From assembly GCA_964017125.1 (NCBI GenBank), contig OZ024914.1, forward strand, positions 22,502,282-22,566,281: a DNA stretch of 64,000 bases, given 5' to 3'. The DNA comes from Flabesymbios commensalis (Eukaryota > Annelida > Polychaeta > Terebellida > Flabelligeridae). The notes beneath the pieces are model-generated. The model did no database searches and had not been told where the DNA came from. It saw nothing but the letters and a program-made list of their open reading frames with translations. Numbering within the stretch: the stretch's first letter is position 1; every line of letters starts with the position of its first letter. A program made the position numbers and the translations under genes. Positions 22,761 to 32,495 of this stretch are shown one piece after another.

Positions 22761-24189
22761 TCAAAATGGCCACAAATTTAACACAACTGCTGGCAATACT
22801 CACAGACCACAAAAACGCATACATTATTTATTCATTATTACATTGGACGATATAATGGTGATTCAAGTTATATGACGACGTGTCATACGAGATGGCCTTA
22901 TTTGATCTAGTACTACCAGACAGACATATATTTCATTAACAGAAAAAAAATTCATTAGAGATTTATTTGTGGTACAAATGAAAGAGATATAGGTAGGGCC
23001 TACATAATTATAGAAGATTGTTAATTTGTTAAAATTATATGACAATATACATGGTATGACATACACAACTAAAATCATGTTAAGTGGCATTGCCATAATA
23101 AAAACTGGGTATTTCGATAATATAAATGACTACTACTTAAAATAAAAGTTAAAAGGCATTACCAAGATAACATAGGGGCCTACCACTAGGTCCATATGAC
23201 AGGAGATGTACACGGGATACGGTATAATAGCTTGAAGGGATATGGTAATAGTTTATAGCATAACGGTATTTACCGGACAAATGTCGAAACGTTACATAAA
23301 TTATTTGCAAATAATAAAACTGTGAATTGATTAAATTTGGCTGATATAAACAAACGGTACATGCAGTATAGAAGCTAAATTAGTTAAATCGCGGAATTAC
23401 AGACTCCTGATCTAACTGGGGATGTGTAAACGAAACCATGTTATGCGCAGCGATCAATTACGCCATCAATTGGAGGGGGGGTACAGGTGTCCTTGCCTAC
23501 CTCTACTGTCAGCATGAGATCCTATGACACGAATGAGATTTGTGTGGAGACGATCACTATCGATGTTTATGTGCATTGTCATGATTTAGCTGCTACATAT
23601 CTTCACCTGACAGACGCACTTTATCCGTTTTTCTTCATTACCTTGGCTTTTGAAATATATTGGACGTGTTACGATGGTGAAATACGTTAATAATCTTTGC
23701 CACTGTACGTAGTCATAATATTTCATTGAAGTTATTAAAAAACAACAGAATAGATAAAAAAAAGGAATGTCACGGTTACTTTGCGATAGTGTCACGGTTG
23801 CTGAATGATAGCTTTCCTCTGTGTCACGGTTTATTGATGACAGTTTTTGTATTGGTTTCAGGATGAAAAAGGCCACTGTTTTTATTGCCACCAGAAGATA
23901 GGGACAGCCATTGCGATAATTCGGCCTTGTATTGCCCAGCATCCATCAGAAGTTTGTTATGGTCATCTAGCTCGATCCCTCGTGTGAGGTATAACGCACA
24001 CACATTTTGTATATACACGGGTATGATGTGTCTTGTAAACCAGCATGTAAAAAATAGTACTAGCTGAAATGTATAACTGTGTACCCTTCGAAAGCGATAT
24101 ATTAGGAAATGTTACTTCTGACTTTCGTACTTTTTTATGGCTTAGAGCTGACCTCCATTTGTAGTTCTTTTCCACATTCGAATATTCAG
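22761..24189. other. Segment splitting the old unit copy; no gene recognised
   Basis: Together with the zinc-finger pseudogene it separates two halves of an older array-unit copy. The minus-strand frame at 23586-23942 (118 codons) has no recognised domain. No terminal repeats could be matched. Confidence 0.35.
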
Positions 24190-24249
24190 TATGATTTGGC
24201 CGTGCTTGCCTTGTTTATGGTCTGCTGACATTCATGTTCACAATTTTCA

Positions 24250-24740
24250 GCAGAGCCAGCAGAATGTCTCAGCAAAGAAGGTTTGGAACCAACGGTGTTT
24301 CCTCACTTAGGACATTTGTTGGGTTGACTGTCCATATGACAGTTTATGCATGTGTCCATGACAATGGGCCTTATCTATGAATGCTTTATGGCAATAAGAA
24401 CAATTCGGTTCGGCTTGGTGTTTTCCAATCATAATTGTGTCGTCGCAAAGATTGGCCAGTGCCGCATTCAAAAGTACACTGATCACATATTTTTTATTAT
24501 CTTCGTGCTTATTCAGCATATGCCGCTTCAATTAGTTTTTTCCTGCAGATAATTTATCGCAGTGCTCACACTTGAATGTGGTATCACAATGTACAATTGA
24601 GATGTGGCGACCCCACTGTATTTAGAGAAATATGAGCATTGGGGACACTAGCTGTTTCGTCACCAATTCCTTGGTGGTGTTTGTAGCCGATCTGCTATTT
24701 CCAGAATCATCTGTTGTTGTTTGATTCTCCATTTTATTAA
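24250..24740 (-). pseudogene. Decayed C2H2 zinc-finger protein gene
   Basis: Minus-strand pieces in several frames read as zinc fingers: MENQTTTDDSGN near 24733; CPQCSYFSKYSGV near 24645; FKCEHCDK then LKRHMLNKH near 24570-24505, with an in-frame stop between; CDQCTFECGTGQSLRRH near 24490; NCSYCHKAFIDKAH near 24410; and CPK-stop-GN then KPSLLRHSAG near 24310. The order and spacing of Cys and His pairs fit C2H2 fingers (DNA-binding), but frame changes and stops show it is not functional. The upstream frame (AVEGDLVSGVAQVNK) also looks coding-like. It could be a processed or transposon-carried copy; no intron is evident. Confidence 0.5.
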
Positions 24741-25169
24741 CCTGTGCCACACCACTCACTAAGTCACCTTCCACTGCTGGGGGGTAATATTATGTTGATG
24801 GAGATATCAGTTTCATTGAAATACAGAGATGACCCCTCTATGCACGACAGATTCATACTGAAGATCCAGATTTAAAAGCGAAGAAACCGTGACACTGTAG
24901 GATAGAAACCGCATGACATATAAATAGTGAATAACAACCAAACTGTTATAATCTCAGTACATTTTATGATATTTAAGGAAAATGCGGAGCTTAAATTTAC
25001 TAATTATCGCATGTGATTATCTAATAAAATAATTAGTAGCATTACAGCACAGGTTATTATTACCAGAAAATAAAAAAAATCCTTTGTGTGCTTATTTTTT
25101 AGTATTTTAGCTGCAATTTGTTTTATGTGATATATTTGACACTTACAATTTAGGAACAAGTTTCACCAA
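24741..25169. other. No gene seen
   Basis: AT-rich DNA upstream of the zinc-finger pseudogene, nothing recognised. Confidence 0.4.
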
Positions 25170-25335
25170 CAAGTGAGTTTTAAAAATCGCGTAATAAATA
25201 TTATAACACAAATATTATGTTTTTTTAATAAATCGTGTGATCAGATATTATAATTGTCACTGATACATGTATTATATTATCCGTAGGATAACTACCAAGC
25301 CTGTATGCCTGAAATAGTTGAACACACTCCAATAA
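25170..25335. repeat. Old copy of array-unit segment (right half)
   Basis: AAATCGCGTAATAAATATTAT, AATAAATCGTGTGATCAG and AGGATAACTACCAAGCCTGT match 27045-27190 of the array unit at reduced identity, continuing the copy that breaks off at about 22760. A 10-12-base G tract follows at about 25373. Confidence 0.65.
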
Positions 25336-25499
25336 ACTATTCCGACCTTCATTCATAGCTAGATTTTTACTGGGGGGGGGGGGGGGTAATGGACGCCAAA
25401 ATAAGCTGAACATTACAAAAAACAAACCTTCTGTAAGAAAGCTTTTCGCTATGCTCGTAAAGATATAGTTCAACCTCATTGACATTGCACTGTATCAAT

Positions 25500-26142
25500 G
25501 TCACGTGTCTGTCGTTCATGTTGAAATATCCAGAGATGTGAGTGACCTAGATGTTTTGTGTGTGATTGGTCAGGGAAGGCCATATCGTCCAATGGTGTGC
25601 CTAAGATGTAGATCAACAGCATTAAGATTTTTTTTACCACAATAGTGGCTACATAGTGGTTACATTTTCAAAGGCAAGATATATCATTGCAAAATATTGC
25701 ACCTATATCATAATATATTTGCTTTGGAAAGTAGAACATCTGCTACCTTCCCCCAGTTTCAGACACTCATTGTGGCACTTTCTTAAGATTATATTGGACT
25801 AGTTTGATCCCAAGGTAGGCAATGTTCTCAGTAAACTCTATGGGCTATCTACAGGGTATAAACTGATGGCTGAACCGACAGCTAAAAAATTGGAGACCCC
25901 TAACTGTCGTAAAATTGAGGATGGAAATCCTAATAACTCAGCAAATAGAGATATTTATGCTTATTCAGAAACAAAGTTTGGTGGGCCTACTATAAGCTAA
26001 GTGATGACAGAAAACTCGATCTATGGGTGTTGTCGTTTTTGAGAAGATGTGAGTGACAGTCATTTGGGACACACGGGAAATGGCCACAAAAAACAGCTCT
26101 CAGATTCCGTTTTGTGAACCATATTAAAGCATTATTGGAATG
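25500..26142. repeat. Diverged unit-tail repeat plus unique stretch before the array
   Basis: 25500-25740 matches the tail of the array units (ATCCAGAGATGTGAGTGACC, TTGATTGGTCAGG-like, AAGATGTAGATCAAC, TTTTCAAAGGCAAGATATAT). 25741-26142 has no counterpart at the unit-unit junctions, where the tail joins AGTTCCAATAACG directly. Confidence 0.55.
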
Positions 26143-26239
26143 AGTTCCAATAACGTAAAAACTGTTGAGATGTTGTAAAGCATAATAACTGAACATATAC
26201 TGAATGCTTATTCAGAAACAACATTTGCTGGACATATTA

Positions 26240-26760
26240 ACTTAACAAGCTATATGGCATGTGATGCATCCTTCCTTGAAGTCTCATATTTTGTTTTATA
26301 GTAAGTGGTCTAGCAAATGGTCTACTTATTATGCACAATAACGTCAATAGTGGGCAATATTTGGCCACATTGAATTAGAAAAGGTTCAAATTTTTCATTT
26401 TGATCCTTTCTTTTTGTTTTATGTGAATGGTCTAGCTATGTAGAACAGTTTTTCAGATAATACACAATCATATTAAGGTCAATAATTAACACAATTTTGA
26501 ATATAATAAAGTTAATTTTTTTCAGGGCATACCCCCCCCCCCCCTTCTTCTTAAAACCACACATTTTGTTTTATAGCTATCTGGCGGAGTTTGCAAATAT
26601 CAGACATACTAAAGTAAAAAATGGCTGATAGTCGGCCATTTTGAATTTGATCAAGTTTAACTTTTACATGGTGCATCCTTCCATGAAGTCTGACATTTTG
26701 TTTTGTAGCAATGCTTTAGCTATCTACCACGGTTTGCTAGATTACACTAATATTAAAGTA
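26240..26760. repeat. ~155-bp satellite block inside unit 1
   Basis: Three monomers with CATCCTTCCTTGAAGTCTC, TTTTGTTTTATAGTAAGTGG, TCAGGGCATACCCC (with a C tract of variable length) and AATGGCTGATAGTCGGCC boxes. The same block is at about 48548-49068 and 53812-54335. Confidence 0.7.
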
Positions 26761-27289
26761 AATAAAGCTATTTAAGCAGAGAGATGTAGGTGAAACGTCA
26801 TAACCCCCAACAAGAACCCTGCGGTTCTGAACATTATTGAGCGTTATTTTTTGACTGACTGAAGTTGATATTAAAGCAATGGGCCATGCATGTAAAACTG
26901 TAATCAAAACAAATATATATTTTCCGCCAATAACTACTTTAGATTGCTTAAAAATAATTAGATGCACAAGTGCAAGATGTTTTCTTTGTTAGTTCACATG
27001 ATAGCAGTATATTAAAACACCTCGTCCCGGATGTAGTGACTTGTCTTAGAAATCGTGTAATAAATATTATAAAACAAACTTATATGATGTTTTTTAATAA
27101 ATCGTGTTATAAGATATTATAATTATCACTGATATTATATTATTCATAGGATAACTACCAAGCCTCTATAGGCAGGGTTCAACAGGCTTCAATAAACACA
27201 ACAACTTAATCCTTGTACTTACAACTGCAATCATCAAACACCAGACTACATGAAAGTATAACCAGCGCCAATACACAGTGCCGCACTGC

Positions 27290-27400
27290 AGACCCACGCG
27301 AGACGTTGACCCAATGCTGGTTAAATTTTGGCCCACCGTCTACGGCGTCTACCCAATATCTAACCAACATTGGGCCAACGCCTCGTGTTTGCTGGGGTCA
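27290..27400. mobile_element. Miniature CCCAGCAAAC-type element in unit 1
   Basis: ACCCACGCGAGACGTTGACC on the left and, in inverse, CCCCAGCAAACACGAGGCGT on the right. The interior is an imperfect palindrome of CCAATGCTGG/CCAACATTGGGCC type. Copies in units 2 and 3 are at about 49596-49706 and 60126-60236. A second, similar module (27636-27730, ending GTCTCGTGTTTGCTGGG) lies just before the LINE fragment in every unit. Confidence 0.55.
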
Positions 27401-27809
27401 CACCCTTGCGGTTATCAAGTCCTCATACATGCACTGTATCTAGAACTACTGGTACTTAAATGACGAGGTAAATGACTACGGTATATTATATACTCGTAAT
27501 TCAATAAAATTAGAGCAACATACTTCATTATGATATTGATAATTATATATATATATTGCATAAAATAACCTGCTCTAGCATTATTGAGTGCCAAGGTAGT
27601 ACTGTTTTGACAAAAACTTTTAAATTGACAAAAATCGTTGTTGTTGCAACATTAACCTAATGTTGGGTTACCGTTGGCACAACGTCTTCGACGCTGGCCC
27701 ACCATTGGATCGATGTCTCGTGTTTGCTGGGTACGAACATAACACCTTACAATATAAGCGAAAATGCTACAATTGTAAGCATGGTAATACATAGCGCTGA
27801 CCGACCTCT

Positions 27810-28937
27810 ATGACCGACCAATACCACCAAGAGTGGGAATCAAATATTCAAAACTCACCTAAATGTATATTGTATAAATGTTTCAAGTCAGAATTAAAAT
27901 TTGAATCGTACTTAATTGAATTACCCGCTGGTTATAAACGTATTTTTACCAAATTTAGAACATCAAACCACAAATTACCGATGGAAAAGGGAAGATTCAC
28001 CAAATTACCGCGCAACATGCGCATTTGTGAAAACTGTGATTGTAATAAATTATGTGATGAATATCATTTTTTACTTGAATGCCCAGCCCTGAATGACACT
28101 CGAAAAAAATTTATAAAAAAATATTATTGGCAACGTCCAAACATCTTAAAGTTCGAACAACTAATGTCGTCGTTAAGCTATCAAAAACAGCTACTGCTAG
28201 TCAAATTTATCAAAGAAGGTTTTGAAATTCAAATTTGCATATTTAATTTGTCCCAAGTTGGTTTAATGTTGGAACAATGCATTTAACGTTGTTTCAGTGT
28301 TGAACCAACAGTATTCAAATTTCAAAATCACTTTGAACAATAACATTGTACTGAAATCATACTTTTGAATGTATCATGTATTCTGCGCTATATCTACCCC
28401 CCTGACAGACAAGTTGATTTTATGACTAGGATACCTGTTATTGTCCGTCAGACATGATGACTTGGCGGTGCGTTGATTTAGTGTCGATGCACCGTCTACT
28501 ATACCACACCGTTCATTCCATCCCGTGCGGATCCGGCGTTGGATCAACATCTTAAATGTTGGTGCATCGGCGGATCCAGAACAATTTATTAAAAATATGC
28601 TCAATAATTGTACGCTATCACTTTTTGTTATAGGTGGCTGCGACATCTACACATATTTTTAATTGTTAATATTTGTAACCTTTATTTTTCAAGTTATCAT
28701 CACTGAACATGATAATATTGTTAAGATGTATCGTGTGTATTTACCTATTTGTGTTCACAATAATGTACACGTCATACCATCCATCTTGATTTTTTCTTTT
28801 GTAATTGGATTACCTGCTATACAATCTTTGTTTCTTATTTAGAATACTTGTACTATTTTGTTATGTTTATTGTAGCAGATATTGTACTCCAAGCCTCAGA
28901 CGAGGCCCGAGTTATTGAATAAACTTGTTAAACTTGT
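27810..28937 (+). mobile_element. LINE 3' fragment in unit 1 (C-terminal reverse transcriptase tail)
   Basis: A 158-codon frame (27810-28286) resembles the C-terminus of metazoan non-LTR reverse transcriptases: EWESNIQNS, FTKFRTSNHKLPMEKGR, then a zinc-binding-like CENCDCNKLCDEYHFLLECP with the Cys/His pattern usual at that end. The RT core is missing, so the copy is 5'-truncated and the ATG is incidental. The 3' UTR ends with a GCCTCAGACGAGGC hairpin, AATAAA at 28918 and a terminal repeat AAACTTGTTAAACTTGTC. The frame's present stop lies inside a 76-bp insertion (28237-28312). Confidence 0.7.
28237..28312. mobile_element. 76-bp miniature insertion with 10-bp TSD
   Basis: ATTCAAATTT occurs at 28227-28236 and 28313-28322. 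The enclosed 76 bp contains an imperfect inverted repeat (GTTGGTTTAATGTTG / GTGTTGAACCAAC). It sits in the LINE frame near its C-terminus and is present in all three units, so it predates the array. Confidence 0.6.
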
Positions 28938-29459
28938 CTCCAAGGGAATGTGAAAATGACAAAAAGGTGGTAGATTTAATTCTTCTCGCTACTCACCATT
29001 TTCGGTAGATGACTTCATGATTATATGATAACAAAGCAAAATAAAAAGATAGTAGTTTTTTTTAGTTATTGATACTATATACGTAGTTTGTTATAAAAAG
29101 GATGTTATTTCAAATTAAAATATATAAAAGATACATGATTCTTCATGATTATTTTGAATATATAGTACAATGAGCGACCACTAGTTATGAAAAACGTCGA
29201 CCCCGTGTCTGAGATATACGGTCGCTCAGTGATCTGATGCACTGTCATATCTTCACTGCTCATGACGGTCGCCGAAATAAGTATGCGTTTCATTTGCTCC
29301 GTTACTTACAATAAATGTGTAAAATGTCTAAAATTGACCTGCCATTGAGCCAACGTTTGTTCAATTTTGTTCCACCGTCGGCAACGCTGACCACGCATTT
29401 TGTCAACCCTAGTTGGACGTCTGTGTTTGCCGGCTATACCCAGATACCACCACTCAGAA

Positions 29460-29942
29460 TATGTCAATTTTGACGCATAGCGTATTAAAATTGATGTTTT
29501 AATAAAGACTGTGCCGAAATGGTAACGACATTAAATGGGTTTCCAAACTCCACTCGAGCTTAAATATATATATATATTTGAAACTAGCTAAGAAACAAGT
29601 CACAGAATACTCCAAATATGCACAAAATCAGAGCATCAATTCTTGTGCAAAAAGAGGATCGAAAATTTCTGAGTATCTATTTTTGTGCAAAAATCGGATC
29701 GAAACGTTCGGCTCACTATGAGGTAGGCGCCCTCTCATTTGGCCAATGTCGATTCTTGTGCAAAAAGAGGATCGAAAAAAATCTGAGTGTCAGATCTTGT
29801 GCAAAAATCGGATCCAAAATTTCTAGCCTAGGAGTACTGTGATTGGTTCAAAACCACGCTCTCCGATTGGTAGATACCAGTCCACCAATCAGAAAGAAAC
29901 TTAAATCTTGCCTATGTATATAAGGCACAGTCAATCCATATT
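29460..29942 (+). repeat. Left inverted terminal repeat of the composite
   Basis: 483 bp, matching the right ITR in inverse from the ATGGTAACGACATTAAATGG box inward to CAATCCATATT. The outer ~65 bp differ between the two ITRs and include a hairpin (TCAATTTT...AAAATTGA) only on this side. It contains four copies of a TTGTGCAAAAA-type iteron and several CCAAT boxes. Confidence 0.92.
29632..29818. repeat. Iterons in the ITR
   Basis: Four direct copies of CTTGTGCAAAAA(G/T)(A/C)GGATC(G/C)AAA at about 29642, 29683, 29757 and 29795, alternating AGAGG and ATCGG versions. The right ITR carries the same set in inverse. They could be transcription-factor or recombinase sites; that role is inferred only from their repetition. 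Confidence 0.8.
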
Positions 29943-29945
29943 ATA
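29840..29945 (+). promoter_or_regulatory. RNA polymerase II-type promoter in left ITR
   Basis: TATATAA at 29917-29923 preceded by three CCAAT-type boxes (GATTGGTTC, GATTGGTAG, ACCAATCAG). A start ~25-30 bp downstream falls at the inner edge of the ITR (29942). It would transcribe rightward into LINE ORF1. Confidence 0.7.
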
Positions 29946-30445
29946 CCACTTCACTCACTTGTTCTCTGGCTTTCAACCAGTGAACATCTTACCAACCCGT
30001 GGGGGCTCTGGTAAATCCGAGTTTTGACGGGCTGTCAAAATACGAAATTGGCATAAAGCTATACATTGCAATATACGCAATCTGATCAGGGATTATCAAT
30101 CAATCTCAGGGATTTAAAAACGGTGACGGCATACAGCATCAACACCCTACAGGGGCTCTGTTGTTGCTGTTTAAATCGCTAGATAGAGGCAATAATCGCT
30201 TTAAGTAGATCAGCATTACAAAATTATACACATTTTATATATTAATCTAAGCGTGCTACCTGTGTTGTACAGCTTGTCTGTACACAGGTACACTTTTCAC
30301 ACCTATCAGTGAGCGACGCGTCATCACTCTCCTGAGTGTGACTGACAGCTTACACATCCCACTACATACTGCACAGTATAGTACAGTATACGGGACAATT
30401 AAATTGTCAAAATTTTTCTAAATTATTTTTAACCTTGCCGCTAGC
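29943..30445 (+). other. Leader of the left arm
   Basis: Untranslated stretch between the left promoter and ORF1. Contains CGTGGGGGCTCTGG and ACAGGGGCTCTG, echoing the CCCTGGTGGCTCTGAAAAG boxes in both 3' UTRs of this arm. No open frame of note. Confidence 0.5.
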
Positions 30446-32359
30446 ATGCCTAGTGGCAAGGTAACCGCTGGAGATGGGTCCCGCCCTTCTAAGGGCGTGC
30501 AGGGCGGCACTACCAAGAGTAGTACCGCCCTCAAGAGACTCCTGAAGGAGATCAACGGACTCTCGTCCGTTGACAAGAAAGAGCTGGCAACGACTCTAAT
30601 GGGACTAGCCCTGATAGAGGACGAGCAGCGTGAAAAAAGTCTTAGGACTACCAGCAAGCCAGGTAAGTCTGTACCTAAGGGAGCCAATGGGGGGGCCATT
30701 CCAAAGAAGAAGTCATTTGCGGGAGCACTCTCGGGTGCAAACAAGGGTGTTGAAACTCCACCCAAAGGTAATAGTGGTAGGTACGAGTGTTTAACTGAGT
30801 CACCAGTACAGATGACTCCGAGGAAGTCAACAGCCAAGAGGAGGCTGTCCGACGGCCGGCCACAGGTACTTAGACCTGTTGACCAGGCCCAGATAGGTCA
30901 CAGGTCGTCGCAGCTAACGACCTTGGTAAGAGTTGCCGAGGCAGAGCTAGGTTTAGGGGGCTCACCAGCGAAGAAGCAAAGGACGGCATCTCCAGTGCAG
31001 AAGACGCCTGAGAAGAGAGAAGAGATGGAGACCGTCGTTTCTCCACCTGAAGAAGTTCTGGCCACCCCCCTTCCGGAAACAGAAGAAGGTGAAATCCTGT
31101 CCGACGGAGAGCGCTCTGACTGGACAACTATTCCAACCTCCAGGGAGGAAAGAGAGAGGAAGGAAGCTAAGAAACAAAAGAAGAAAGAAGAAATGAAGCG
31201 TCGCGACGCCGCTCAACAGCCCCCTGCAGCAACAGGAAATAAGAAGACTGAAGTAAAGAAGAATGAAGAAAAGAAGAGGAAGACAACTGTTCAGCCAATC
31301 GTCGGCGTGAAACTGCCCAGTTCAGTCAATGGACCAAACCACCTAACTTTCATACAATGGTGCAAACGTATGGGAGTAAAGGTAAGTGAGACCAGGAGGA
31401 CAATGGGAAAAGACCTACTCATCTTTCCTGAGACAGAAGAGGACTCGAAGAAGATCTACGAGTCCATGAAAAGAGAAGACAGCGGCCTCATGGGGACCTC
31501 AGCTGTCTTCAGACCACCAAGAAGTTCTACCGAGGCCAAGGTAGAAGACGCCCTCAGCGTGGTAGTGAAAGACGTGGACACCACAATAGGAGAGGAAGAT
31601 ATCGAGAAAGCCATCCTAGAGAAGCAAGGTCTGAAGGTGAAGGTCATCCGATTCATCAACAGGACCTCAGGACGTGGCATCCCGAAAGTCAAGGTCACTT
31701 TCGAGAAGAAGGAAGAGATGGAGGCAGCGATCAGCAACAGCCGTCTCTTCATCGGAACTCGCTCCTGCAGGACGGAGGAGTACAAGAAGAAGAACAGAAT
31801 CCTGCAGTGCTACAGGTGCCAGAGATTCGGCCACGCCCAGGACTCCTGCAAGGCAAGAGACATCAGATGCGGGAAGTGCGCTGGGGCCCACAGGAGACAG
31901 GAATGCACGGCCAGAGCAAGCTACTGCGCCAACTGCACAGGAGATCACCTGGCATCTGACGGGAGATGCCCTAGAGCAATAGAGGTGAAAAGGAAGATCG
32001 CTGAGAAGAGAGAAGGCCAGCGACATCGCAGCACCCAGGAAGTCAACAGGAGAGCCCAGCCAACTCAGCACCGAGAGCACCAACGTCAGGGTGAACGCGC
32101 CGATCAGCCCAAGAAGGCCACAGGAGGTGAGAGTGAGTTACCACTAATTAGATTAGCCGATAGTGACTTAACCCGTCTTGCCCTTCTCTTTTCAGCCCAC
32201 ACGGTCCTGTACAGCAGAACGATCCACAGGAACGAAGGAAAGTTGGAGTGGGATGACATACCCCACCTAGCCAGCAAAGCAGTCGGTTGGGCCTTCAGGA
32301 AAGACATCTCCCCACTGATCATCAGAGACTACCTATCCCAACTTCCTGAGAACTTGTAA
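30446..32359 (+). CDS. Jockey-like LINE ORF1 (nucleic-acid-binding gag-like protein, 637 aa)
   Basis: In LINEs, ORF1 proteins coat the element RNA and assist target-primed reverse transcription. The N-terminal half is low-complexity, rich in K/E/S/P (for example EERERKEAKKQKKKEEMKR near 235). An RRM-like/PRE_C2HC region lies at about 370-450 (KVEDALSVVVKDVD...GIPKVKVTFEKKEEMEAAI). Three zinc knuckles follow: CYRCQRFGHAQDSC (455-468), CGKCAGAHRRQEC and CANCTGDHLASDGRC, the triple arrangement typical of Jockey and I clades. The C-terminus (to NL) is unassigned. The frame is intact. It is much GC-richer than ORF2, 136 bp downstream. An in-frame 69-bp stretch with perfect splice borders lies at 32127-32195, and the stop codon sits inside GTAAGT. 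Confidence 0.88.
   Translation: MPSGKVTAGDGSRPSKGVQGGTTKSSTALKRLLKEINGLSSVDKKELATTLMGLALIEDEQREKSLRTTSKPGKSVPKGANGGAIPKKKSFAGALSGANKGVETPPKGNSGRYECLTESPVQMTPRKSTAKRRLSDGRPQVLRPVDQAQIGHRSSQLTTLVRVAEAELGLGGSPAKKQRTASPVQKTPEKREEMETVVSPPEEVLATPLPETEEGEILSDGERSDWTTIPTSREERERKEAKKQKKKEEMKRRDAAQQPPAATGNKKTEVKKNEEKKRKTTVQPIVGVKLPSSVNGPNHLTFIQWCKRMGVKVSETRRTMGKDLLIFPETEEDSKKIYESMKREDSGLMGTSAVFRPPRSSTEAKVEDALSVVVKDVDTTIGEEDIEKAILEKQGLKVKVIRFINRTSGRGIPKVKVTFEKKEEMEAAISNSRLFIGTRSCRTEEYKKKNRILQCYRCQRFGHAQDSCKARDIRCGKCAGAHRRQECTARASYCANCTGDHLASDGRCPRAIEVKRKIAEKREGQRHRSTQEVNRRAQPTQHREHQRQGERADQPKKATGGESELPLIRLADSDLTRLALLFSAHTVLYSRTIHRNEGKLEWDDIPHLASKAVGWAFRKDISPLIIRDYLSQLPENL
32127..32195 (+). other. In-frame intron-like segment in ORF1
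   Basis: GGAG|GTGAGAGTGAG at the left, TTCTCTTTTCAG|CC at the right, 69 nt, divisible by three and free of stops. Its base composition is AT-richer than the flanking ORF1. Splicing would remove 23 residues without a frame change. Whether it is used is unknown. Confidence 0.5.
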
Positions 32360-32471
32360 GTACAACCTAAACCTAAAGTAGAAAAAGTAGGGCCGTTTTT
32401 ACTAGGTCTAGTACAGTACAGTACTCACCAGTAAAAACCTAACTAAAGTAGGAAAAACTAAAGTAGGGCTA

Positions 32472-32489
32472 AGTACAGTACAGTACTTA
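32472..32489 (+). promoter_or_regulatory. AGTACAGTACAGTACTTA box before ORF2
   Basis: An 18-bp box repeated exactly at 36446-36463 before the second ORF2; a partial copy lies at 32410-32425. Conservation between otherwise diverged leaders suggests a role in ORF2 expression, for example in reinitiation. That role is inference. Confidence 0.5.
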
Positions 32490-32495
32490 TAAAAT

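Noticed and set aside
30418-30837. Minus-strand frames antisense to LINE ORF1 and ORF2 (30418-32322, 32855-34840)
   Set aside because: Low-complexity shadows of the coding strand with no recognisable domain.
31370-31390. GTAAGT sites inside ORF1 (near 30663 and 31380) as real introns
   Set aside because: Removing sequence from these donors to visible acceptors would destroy the conserved RRM-like and zinc-knuckle region; only the 69-nt segment at 32127 is plausible.
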